From contig JAAEZV010000087.1 in NCBI GenBank assembly GCA_018222695.1, positions 1-6,731 of the forward strand: a stretch of DNA of 6,731 nucleotides, written 5' to 3'. Positions 1 to 5,936 of this stretch are shown here, piece after piece. Every line of letters begins with the position of its first letter. Positions within the stretch are counted from its first letter, which is position 1. The stretch is from Gammaproteobacteria bacterium. Its GTDB lineage: Bacteria > Pseudomonadota > Gammaproteobacteria > Pseudomonadales > Halieaceae. The notes beneath the pieces were generated by a model that worked only from the letters and a program-made list of their open reading frames with translations, searched no databases and had not been told where the DNA came from. The translations under genes were made by a program, and so were the position numbers.

Positions 1-14
1 AGATAAAAATGCAT
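1..14 (-). CDS. aroA: Probable 5' end of aroA (EPSP synthase), only about 4 codons visible
   Basis: On the minus strand an ATG at 14-12 uses the last base of the tyrA stop codon (TGATG), a typical coupled junction. The four full codons in the window read M-H-F-Y before it ends. A GGAG lies about 11 nt upstream inside the end of tyrA and could serve as a distant ribosome binding site. The identity rests on context only: in gammaproteobacteria with the gyrA-serC-pheA-tyrA order, the next gene is normally aroA, encoding 5-enolpyruvylshikimate-3-phosphate synthase, and in Pseudomonas it is even fused to tyrA. Four residues cannot prove a gene, so another product or no gene at all remains possible. 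Confidence 0.4.
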
Positions 15-916
15 CAGTCCGTCTGCTCCGACTGGGGGTTAAGAGGGTTCAGAATGTCATCGTGCTTGCGCCGCACCTCTCTGCAGCGAGCAAAAAACGT
101 TTCTATGGCGTCGCCATCAGCCCCGGCGATCAGCGTCCGCAGATGTTCGTGCTCCTGTGTCATGGCATCCATGGCGATAAGAATGGCGTCGCGGTTGGTT
201 AAAGCAATATCGCGCCACATCAACGGATCTGATGCCGCAATACGGGTCATATCTCGGAGTGCGCCCCCGCCATGCTTCATGGGCGACAAAGCATGATCGG
301 CGAGCATCGATGTCAGCGCGTAAGCCACCATATGAGGTACATGGCTGCTGGCCGCCAATGCCGCGTCGTGATCTTCCACCGACATATGCGTAATGCGCGC
401 ACCCGCGGTGGTCCACAGCCGCTCCACAATCTTGAGTGCCGACGTGTCGGTCTCGCCAGAGGGCGTCAGAATCACCTCGCGCCCGTCAAACAGCTCAGGA
501 TAGGCCGCCTCGACACCGCTGTTTTCGCTACCTGCGATGGGATGACCGGGAACAAACCTTGGGTAGTCGGTGCCCGCAGCCTCAACAATCACTCCTTTGA
601 TGCTGGCCATGTCCGTGACTACGGGCTCCCCGGAGGATGACGCCAGATCCAGTAGCTCTGGCAAAAGCTGAGCCGTAGCCTCCGGTGGGGCACCGATGAC
701 GATGACATCGGCCTCGGCCATAATGGCCGGCAGATCCAGACTAAAACGATCGATCAGACCTAAGGCCAACCCACGCTCAAGGGAGGGCGCGCGCGGACCC
801 CAGGCAATGAGATCAGCGCGCCAGTTACCGCGCTTGAGCGCACCGGCCAAGGACCCGGAAATCAGCCCGAGACCCAAAAAAGCAACGATGGGGTCGTGGT
901 CAGCGTCCACGATCAA
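14..916 (-). CDS. tyrA: Prephenate dehydrogenase (TyrA), tyrosine biosynthesis
   Basis: Cytoplasmic NAD(P)-dependent enzyme that oxidatively decarboxylates prephenate to 4-hydroxyphenylpyruvate; the close arogenate dehydrogenase activity cannot be excluded from sequence. The 300 residues show an N-terminal Rossmann fold with the dinucleotide motif GLGLISGS (15-22), the TDMASIKG segment (101-108), the family signature GHPIAGSE (124-131) whose His125 corresponds to an active-site histidine, a second conserved stretch HDAALAASSHVPH (183-195), and the helical-domain motif RIAASDPLMWRDI (225-237). There is no chorismate mutase domain and no ACT domain, as in the monofunctional TyrA class. The start is a TTG at 916 that overlaps the pheA stop (TTGA), with a GTG at 910 as alternative; no convincing Shine-Dalgarno is visible, so translation probably depends on coupling to pheA. 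The stop is TGA at 16-14. Confidence 0.95.
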   Translation of the reverse strand: MIVDADHDPIVAFLGLGLISGSLAGALKRGNWRADLIAWGPRAPSLERGLALGLIDRFSLDLPAIMAEADVIVIGAPPEATAQLLPELLDLASSSGEPVVTDMASIKGVIVEAAGTDYPRFVPGHPIAGSENSGVEAAYPELFDGREVILTPSGETDTSALKIVERLWTTAGARITHMSVEDHDAALAASSHVPHMVAYALTSMLADHALSPMKHGGGALRDMTRIAASDPLMWRDIALTNRDAILIAMDAMTQEHEHLRTLIAGADGDAIETFFARCREVRRKHDDILNPLNPQSEQTD

Positions 917-2013
917 ATAGGTGCTCGGGGATAAGAGCCCAGCCTCTTCAACATGATCGAGTGTTCTTCGATCTGCCCAATCACCTCCACCATGACATCA
1001 TCGGCGAGGTGACCCTCGCACTCGATGTAGAACACATAGGTCCACTTTTCAGTTTTAGAGGGCCGGGAATCGATGCGCGTCAAACTGACACCGTTTTCCT
1101 CGAAGGGACGCAACAGGCCGAGCAATGCCCCGGGACGATTGCGCGCAGAAACCAACAGAGAAGTCTTGTCGTGACCGCTAGGTGGCACGCTCTCCTTGCC
1201 CAGCACTAGAAATCGTGTGGTGTTGGTGGAACTGTCCTGTATGGCGCTCGCCAAGGTGTCCAGCTGATGCAGACCTGCTGCCAGCTCACCAGCAATCGCT
1301 GCAACGCCAGCCTCAACTCCTGCCCTGCGCGCTGCCTCGCCATTGCTGGCAACTGCCTCACGGGGGACGTTCGGCAGGTGACTGTCGAGCCATTGCCTGC
1401 ACTGCCCCAGCGCCTGCTCATGACCCAGGATCAAGCGGATATCAGATTGCTCGGTGCCCTGACCTGCGAGGAGGTGGTGTACGACCGGCAGTTCGATCTC
1501 GCCCGTGATCTGCAAAGGCGACTCGAGAAAGCAATCCAGTGTCTGACCCACCATGCCCTCGGTTGAATTTTCAACGGGCACCACACCGTAGTCACACAGG
1601 CGTTCTTCAACCTGCCGAAAGACTTTGTGGATACTGGCTTGACCTTGCGGCAGTGCCGATTGGCCAAAATGCTTCAAGGCCGCCGCTTGGGAGTAAGTTC
1701 CCTCGGGCCCCAAAAAGGCGACCGACAACGGCTGCTCGAGCGCCAAGCAGCTGGACATGAGCTCTCGGAAGACCGAGGCAATATGCTCGGACGCCAGCGG
1801 CCCCGGGTTGCGCTCTTGAATGGCCCGCAACACCTGTGCCTCGCGCTCTGGCCGATAAAAGACGGGAGGCGCCTCGTCAGACTGAGACGCATCGAGCTTC
1901 ACCTGCGCGACTTCTTGCGCGCACCGTGCTCGCTCGCTGATCAGCTCAAGCAACTGACTGTCGATGGCGTCAATGCGCTCGCGAATCTTGCTGAGTTGTT
2001 CATCAGGGTTCAT
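913..2013 (-). CDS. pheA: Bifunctional chorismate mutase/prephenate dehydratase (P-protein)
   Basis: Cytoplasmic enzyme that converts chorismate to prephenate and then to phenylpyruvate, the committed route to phenylalanine. The 366-residue length is normal for the fusion. Residues 1-90 are the AroQ-type helical chorismate mutase (RERIDAID at 11-18, K39, YRPERE at 53-58, FRELMSSCLALEQ at 82-94). Residues about 97-270 are the dehydratase, with GPEGTYSQAA (102-111), VPVENSTEG (145-153) and the catalytic TTRF motif (265-268). Residues about 283-366 form an ACT regulatory domain with GALL (295-298) and DSRP (315-318), which in E. coli-type proteins are the phenylalanine feedback-binding motifs GALV and ESRP; feedback inhibition is therefore likely. 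The ATG at 2013 has GAGGGG 7 nt upstream. The gene lies 23 nt after serC, and its TGA overlaps the tyrA start by 4 nt. Confidence 0.97.
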   Translation of the reverse strand: MNPDEQLSKIRERIDAIDSQLLELISERARCAQEVAQVKLDASQSDEAPPVFYRPEREAQVLRAIQERNPGPLASEHIASVFRELMSSCLALEQPLSVAFLGPEGTYSQAAALKHFGQSALPQGQASIHKVFRQVEERLCDYGVVPVENSTEGMVGQTLDCFLESPLQITGEIELPVVHHLLAGQGTEQSDIRLILGHEQALGQCRQWLDSHLPNVPREAVASNGEAARRAGVEAGVAAIAGELAAGLHQLDTLASAIQDSSTNTTRFLVLGKESVPPSGHDKTSLLVSARNRPGALLGLLRPFEENGVSLTRIDSRPSKTEKWTYVFYIECEGHLADDVMVEVIGQIEEHSIMLKRLGSYPRAPI

Positions 2014-2026
2014 GGGGTATCCCCTC
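2014..2026 (-). promoter_or_regulatory. pheA Shine-Dalgarno inside a small perfect inverted repeat
   Basis: The minus strand reads GAGGGG at 2026-2021, then ATACCCC, then the pheA ATG. GAGGGG is a good ribosome binding site at 7 nt spacing and fixes the ATG at 2013 as start. GGGG-ATA-CCCC (2024-2014) is a perfect 4-bp inverted repeat with a 3-nt loop ending directly at the start codon, so the Shine-Dalgarno could pair with the bases before the ATG. The repeat is visible directly; whether it affects translation is inference. Confidence 0.6.
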
Positions 2027-2036
2027 GCCGGGTTTC

Positions 2037-3116
2037 CTAACCGTGGCGTTGTTCGAAATCCTGCATGAAGTCACACAGGGCGTCCACCGAAGCTTCTTCC
2101 ACCGCATTGTATAGGCTCGCGCGCATCCCGCCGACCGAGCGATGCCCTTTGAGGTTCAGGAGCTTGGCCTCCTCGGCCTCTTGCAAGAAAATCGGGTCTA
2201 GGCGGTCATCTGCCAGCGTAAACGGCACATTCATCAACGAGCGACTCACGGTGTCTACCGGGTTGCCATAGAAGTCGCTCTCGTCGATGACACGGTAGAG
2301 TTTGCCCGCTTTTCGACGATTGATCGCCGCCATTTCTTCCAGCCCGCCGAGATTCTCCAACCACTCGAATACCAGACCTGTCAGATACAGCGCGAATGTG
2401 GGCGGTGTGTTGTACATCGAGTCGTTATCAGCCGCCGTCTGCCAATTCAGCATGGCCGGTGTCTCGGCCCGGGCGCGCCCCAGCAACTCGCGATGAACAA
2501 TGACCAGGCACAAGCCTGCAGGGCCGATATTTTTCTGGGCGCCCGCGTAAATCACGCCATATTGCTGCACGTCGATCGGCCGCGAGAGGATAGTCGATGA
2601 CATATCAGCAACCAGCGGCACCTCGACGCGGGGGACAAAATCAAATTCCAACCCCCCAATGGTTTCGTTGGGACAATAGTGCAGGTACGCCGCATCGGCA
2701 TCCAGCTGCCACACATCCTGTGGCGGGACCGTTGTGAAGTTCGAGGCTTCAGAGGTTGCCGCAATGTTCACCGGCCCGAAACGCCGCCCTTCTTGCAGCG
2801 CCTTTTTTGACCACTGCCCAGTCACGATCTGGTCGACGGACTGGCCGGTCGCGCTCAGATTCAGTGGCACCGCGGCAAACTGCAGCGAGGCGCCGCCCTG
2901 TAAAAACAGCACAGCGTAGTCATCTGTCATGCCCAGCAGGCGGCGCAATGCAGCCTCCGCCTGACTCGCCGCGTCCACAAACGCGGGGCTACGATGACTG
3001 ACCTCCATGACAGAGGTACCACCACCGGACCAATTCAGTAATTCGGCCTGCGCGTGCTCGAGAACGGATTGCGGGAGCGCGGCGGGACCCGCGCAGAAGT
3101 TATGGGCTCGAGTCAC
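2037..3116 (-). CDS. serC: Phosphoserine aminotransferase (SerC)
   Basis: Cytoplasmic PLP-dependent class V aminotransferase that transfers an amino group from glutamate to 3-phosphohydroxypyruvate, making phosphoserine for serine synthesis; the same family enzyme also acts on the 4-phosphohydroxythreonine branch of pyridoxal phosphate synthesis. The 359 residues match the family length of about 360. Visible marks are the N-terminal [10 protein letters not shown] (6-15), the phosphate-contact stretch EVSHRS (38-43), QGGAS (73-77), the cofactor-contacting Asp171 in VADMSS (169-174), the PLP lysine Lys195 in [10 protein letters not shown] (192-201), YNTPPT (235-240) and the C-terminal [15 protein letters not shown] (324-338). 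The start is GTG at 3116, overlapping the gyrA stop as GTGA; it leaves five residues before the conserved N-terminal motif, as expected. GGAG sits too close to the GTG, and GAGG about 10 nt upstream is the better ribosome site. The stop is TAG. Confidence 0.97.
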   Translation of the reverse strand: MTRAHNFCAGPAALPQSVLEHAQAELLNWSGGGTSVMEVSHRSPAFVDAASQAEAALRRLLGMTDDYAVLFLQGGASLQFAAVPLNLSATGQSVDQIVTGQWSKKALQEGRRFGPVNIAATSEASNFTTVPPQDVWQLDADAAYLHYCPNETIGGLEFDFVPRVEVPLVADMSSTILSRPIDVQQYGVIYAGAQKNIGPAGLCLVIVHRELLGRARAETPAMLNWQTAADNDSMYNTPPTFALYLTGLVFEWLENLGGLEEMAAINRRKAGKLYRVIDESDFYGNPVDTVSRSLMNVPFTLADDRLDPIFLQEAEEAKLLNLKGHRSVGGMRASLYNAVEEASVDALCDFMQDFEQRHG

Positions 3117-5773
3117 TCTCCGGTGTCCTCGTCCCCCTCTGCGGCCGAACCGTTGGCATCGCTTGGTTCTGCAGCTGGTGCAGCACTCTCAGCCACCCCG
3201 TCAGGGGAGGCCTGAATCTCGGTGGCATCCACATCGTCTTCAGCAATCCGGCTCACGCTCACCAATGCTTCACCCTCTCGCGTGCGGATCACGCGCACGC
3301 CCTGCGTGTTGCGTCCCTGGACACTGACCTCTTCGACCCGGGTTCTCACAGCAGTACCCTGATTGGAGATGAGCATCATCTCGTCACCGTCCCAGACCTG
3401 TTCGGCCCCCACCAGCGACCCATTGCGCTCGGAGGTCGTCATACCGATCACCCCCTTGGTGCCCCGGCCTTTCACCGGGAACTCGCTGGTTTCCGATCGC
3501 TTGCCGTAGCCGTTCTCGCTCACGGTGAGAATCCTGCTACCTTCTTGGGGTACCACCAGTGAAATGAGGCGGTGCCCCTCGCCCAGCTTGATGCCCCTGA
3601 CGCCACGGGCTGTTCGGCCCATTGCGCGCACCCCCGACTCGGCGAACCGCACCACTTTGCCTTCACTGGAAAACAGCATGATGTCCTGACTGCCATCTGT
3701 CACCGCGGTGCCCACCAACACATCGCCTTCCTCGAGCTCGATCGCGCGCAGGCCAACGCTGCGCTGGCGGGAGAACAAACTCATATCGGTCTTCTTTACG
3801 GTGCCGTTGGCAGTGGCCATGAAAATGTAATGATCCGTCTCATAACCTTCGATGGGCAGGATTGAGGTAATGCGTTCGCCCTCATCCAGCGGTAAGAGAT
3901 TGACCATCGGTCGCCCGCGGGCCGTCCGACTGGCCAGCGGAATATGGAACACTTTGAGCCAATAGACCTTGCCCAGATTGGAAAAGCACAGGATCGTGGC
4001 ATGGGTACTCGCAATCAGCAGGTGTTCTACAAAGTCCTCGTCTTTGACGGCCGTCGCACTTCTGCCCGTTCCGCCGCGTCGCTGGGCCTGATAGTCCGTG
4101 AGTGACTGCGTCTTGGCGTATCCACCATGCGAGATGGTGACCACGCGATCCTCCTCGGTAATCAAGTCTTCGACCGTCAGATCATGGGCTGAATCGGAAA
4201 TCTGCGTTTTGCGCTCATCTCCGAACTCTTCGACGATTTCCTCAAGCTCCTCGCGTATCACCTGCTTGAGTCGATCCGGGTCGCTGAGGATTTCCAGATA
4301 ATCAGCAATTTCGGCGATCTTGTCAGCGTACTCTTGCAGCAGCTTCTCGTGCTCCAAGCCCGTCAGGCGGTGCAGCCTCAGATCCAGAATCGCCTGCGCC
4401 TGCGCAGGTGACAGGTGATACTGACCGTCGTGCAGACCCAATGTCTCGGGAAGGTCGTCGGGTCGGCAGGCGTCAGCTCCGGCCCGCTCAAGCATCGCCA
4501 TCACGTCACCGGGCGCCCAGGATCGCGCCATTAAACCCTCGCGAGCATCGGCCGCGGTCGGCGAAGCTTTTATCAACTCGATGACGTCATCAATGTTGGC
4601 CAGCGCGATGGCCAGGCCTTCCAGCACATGCCCTCGCTCGCGCGCCTTGCGCAACAGATACATCGTGCGGCGGGTCACAATTTCGCGTCTATGGCGGACA
4701 AACGCCTCAATCATCTGCTTCAGATTGAGCACTTTGGGCTCGCCATCGACCAGGGCCACCATGTTGATGCCCACCACCGACTGCAATTGGGTTTGCGCGT
4801 ACAGATTATTCAGCACCACATCACCGACTTCACCGCGGCGCAGCTCAATGACGACGCGAAGACCGTCCTTGTCAGATTCATCACGCAGCTCGGTGATGCC
4901 CTCGAGCTTTTTCTCTTTCACCAACTCGGCGATGCGCTCGATCAATCGTGACTTGTTCAGCTGATAAGGAATCTCGTGAATGATGATCGTGTCTTTGCCC
5001 TTCGATTCATCGGTGATGACCTCGGCCTTGGCCCGCACGTAAATGCGCCCTCGCCCCGTCCGATAGGCTTGCACAATGCCTGCCCGGCCGTTGATCTGGG
5101 CGCCGGTGGGAAAATCCGGTCCGGGGATGTACTGCATCAGCTCGTCGACGCTGATGTCAGAATCCTGAAGAGTCGCCAGGCAAGCCGCCACCACCTCACG
5201 GAGATTGTGAGGCGGTATGTTGGTCGCCATACCCACCGCGATACCTGAAGAGCCGTTGACTAGGAGATTAGGGACCCGGGTGGGCATTACCGCGGGTATC
5301 TGCTCGGTCCCATCATAGTTGTCGACGAAATCGACCGTTTCTTTGTCGAGATCAGCGAGCAACGCATGGGCGATTTTCGACATGCGAATTTCGGTATACC
5401 GCATGGCCGCGGCGGAGTCGCCGTCGATCGAGCCAAAGTTGCCCTGCCCGTCTACCAGCGTGTAGCGCAGGGAGAAATCCTGAGCCATTCGCACGATAGT
5501 GTCGTAAACCGCCGAGTCACCGTGAGGGTGGTACTTACCAATCACATCACCCACCACGCGGGCCGACTTTTTATAGGGCTTGTTCCAGTCGTTGTTAAGC
5601 TGATTCATCGCAAACAGCACTCTGCGATGCACGGGCTTCAAGCCGTCTCGGACATCCGGCAAGGCGCGACCCACGATCACGCTCATGGCGTAGTCCATGT
5701 ACGACTGTTTCAGCTCATCTTCGATGTTGACGGGGAGGATTTCCCGCGCCATTTCCTGCGGATTTTCTGCCAT
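3113..5773 (-). CDS. gyrA: DNA gyrase subunit A
   Basis: Breakage-reunion subunit of DNA gyrase, the A2B2 type II topoisomerase that introduces negative supercoils using ATP. The protein has 886 residues (E. coli: 875). The N-terminal winged-helix and tower region carries [13 protein letters not shown] (80-92) and AAAMRYTE (121-128), where Tyr126 is the DNA-linking catalytic tyrosine (E. coli Tyr122) and Arg125 its partner. A coiled-coil stalk is likely at about 360-520. The C-terminal beta-pinwheel begins with the gyrA-box QRRGGTG (564-570), which separates GyrA from ParC. The last 40 residues are an acidic, Ala/Ser-rich tail. Quinolone-region residues Ser87 and Asp91 (E. coli Ser83, Asp87) are wild type. 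The ATG at 5773 is the only plausible start, since an in-frame TAA lies at 5785-5783. The Shine-Dalgarno is weak (TAAG about 10 nt upstream). The TGA overlaps the serC GTG. Confidence 0.98.
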   Translation of the reverse strand: MAENPQEMAREILPVNIEDELKQSYMDYAMSVIVGRALPDVRDGLKPVHRRVLFAMNQLNNDWNKPYKKSARVVGDVIGKYHPHGDSAVYDTIVRMAQDFSLRYTLVDGQGNFGSIDGDSAAAMRYTEIRMSKIAHALLADLDKETVDFVDNYDGTEQIPAVMPTRVPNLLVNGSSGIAVGMATNIPPHNLREVVAACLATLQDSDISVDELMQYIPGPDFPTGAQINGRAGIVQAYRTGRGRIYVRAKAEVITDESKGKDTIIIHEIPYQLNKSRLIERIAELVKEKKLEGITELRDESDKDGLRVVIELRRGEVGDVVLNNLYAQTQLQSVVGINMVALVDGEPKVLNLKQMIEAFVRHRREIVTRRTMYLLRKARERGHVLEGLAIALANIDDVIELIKASPTAADAREGLMARSWAPGDVMAMLERAGADACRPDDLPETLGLHDGQYHLSPAQAQAILDLRLHRLTGLEHEKLLQEYADKIAEIADYLEILSDPDRLKQVIREELEEIVEEFGDERKTQISDSAHDLTVEDLITEEDRVVTISHGGYAKTQSLTDYQAQRRGGTGRSATAVKDEDFVEHLLIASTHATILCFSNLGKVYWLKVFHIPLASRTARGRPMVNLLPLDEGERITSILPIEGYETDHYIFMATANGTVKKTDMSLFSRQRSVGLRAIELEEGDVLVGTAVTDGSQDIMLFSSEGKVVRFAESGVRAMGRTARGVRGIKLGEGHRLISLVVPQEGSRILTVSENGYGKRSETSEFPVKGRGTKGVIGMTTSERNGSLVGAEQVWDGDEMMLISNQGTAVRTRVEEVSVQGRNTQGVRVIRTREGEALVSVSRIAEDDVDATEIQASPDGVAESAAPAAEPSDANGSAAEGDEDTGE

Positions 5774-5781
5774 GCGGGCTA

Positions 5782-5817
5782 CTTAACTCGGCCTCGTAAT
5801 TGGGCCGTTAAGGGCCC
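5782..5817 (-). promoter_or_regulatory. gyrA leader: two mutually exclusive hairpins
   Basis: Between the predicted gyrA start of transcription and its ATG, two stems compete for the same bases. One pairs GGGCC (5817-5813) with GGCCC (5806-5802) over a 6-nt loop. The other pairs CTTAACGGCC (5812-5803) with GGCC-GA-GTTAAG (5793-5782), giving 10 base pairs with a 2-nt bulge and a 9-nt loop. The 3' arm of the second stem contains TAAG, the only Shine-Dalgarno-like stretch before gyrA. The complementarity is seen directly; a regulatory switch is inference. No known gyrA riboswitch or attenuator is being claimed. Confidence 0.4.
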
Positions 5818-5833
5818 GGATACGTAAAGTGAG

Positions 5834-5842
5834 AGTGTACCA
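5834..5842 (-). promoter_or_regulatory. Predicted gyrA promoter, extended -10 element
   Basis: The minus strand reads TGG directly before TACACT (5839-5834), giving an extended -10 (TGn plus a hexamer matching TATAAT at 4 of 6). The -35 position at 17 bp (TCGCTT) is poor, which suits an extended -10 promoter. Transcription would begin near 5827, leaving a leader of about 53 nt. Gyrase promoters in E. coli are activated by DNA relaxation through their -10/start region; the same could hold here, but that cannot be read from the sequence. Confidence 0.5.
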
Positions 5843-5851
5843 AACAACCCC

Positions 5852-5895
5852 GCCTCAAGCGAGTTTTTAGCGCCTAAAACAGGCGGTTTTGAGGC
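5852..5895. repeat. Nested inverted repeats between the divergent gyrA and mtaD promoters
   Basis: GCCTCAA (5852-5858) is repeated inverted as TTGAGGC (5889-5895). Inside it lie CGCCT (5871-5875) with AGGCG (5881-5885), and a 15-nt palindrome, TTTTAG-CGC-CTAAAA (5865-5879), with 6-bp perfect arms. The palindrome centre at 5872 is about 45 bp upstream of both predicted transcription starts. Such symmetry between divergent promoters is compatible with a dimeric regulator site, but no known operator is recognised. The T-run after the inner stem is only four bases and no gene ends here, so it is not called a terminator. Confidence 0.4.
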
Positions 5896-5906
5896 CTCGG
5901 CCCCTG

Positions 5907-5912
5907 TATAAT
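5907..5912 (+). promoter_or_regulatory. Predicted mtaD promoter, consensus -10 TATAAT
   Basis: A perfect TATAAT hexamer stands 24 bp before the mtaD start codon. No good -35 is found at 15-18 bp; TTGAGG at 5889-5894 is only 12 bp away. Transcription would start near 5919, leaving a leader of about 18 nt that just contains the ribosome binding site. A weak -35 next to a perfect -10 would fit an activator-dependent promoter, possibly using the upstream palindrome, which is inference. Confidence 0.55.
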
Positions 5913-5925
5913 CGGTGGCCCGCAT

Positions 5926-5931
5926 GAGGAG
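5926..5931 (+). promoter_or_regulatory. mtaD ribosome binding site
   Basis: GAGGAG ends 5 nt before the ATG at 5937. An ATG at 5924 is in another frame, and an in-frame TGA at 5925-5927 excludes any upstream start, so this site decides the start of mtaD. Confidence 0.8.
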
Positions 5932-5936
5932 TCTCC

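Noticed and set aside
1627..2040. Open 137-codon plus-strand frame opposite the start of pheA
   Set aside because: Antisense shadow of a fully supported PheA with all motifs in the other frame; no ribosome site or recognisable domain.
3113..3235. Acidic Ala/Ser-rich GyrA tail considered as a fused extra domain
   Set aside because: Acidic C-terminal tails are normal for GyrA (E. coli has one) and this one is only about 40 residues with no motif.
4581..4964. Open plus-strand frames (127 and 107 codons) opposite the middle of gyrA
   Set aside because: Two overlapping antisense frames rich in Arg and Ser, as expected from the reverse complement of a coding sequence.
5366..5827. Open 153-codon plus-strand frame covering the 5' end of gyrA and its leader
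   Set aside because: It is antisense to the most conserved part of gyrA, resembles no family I know, and runs across the gyrA promoter; open antisense frames are common in GC-rich genes.
5871..5890. Hairpin CGCCT-AAAAC-AGGCG followed by GTTTT, resembling an intrinsic terminator
   Set aside because: It lies between two divergent promoters where no transcript needs ending, the stem is only 5 bp and the T-run is four bases.
5891..5898. GAGGCCTC, a perfect 8-nt palindrome upstream of the mtaD -10
   Set aside because: An 8-nt palindrome is expected by chance several times in a window of this size; no partner site or conservation evidence.
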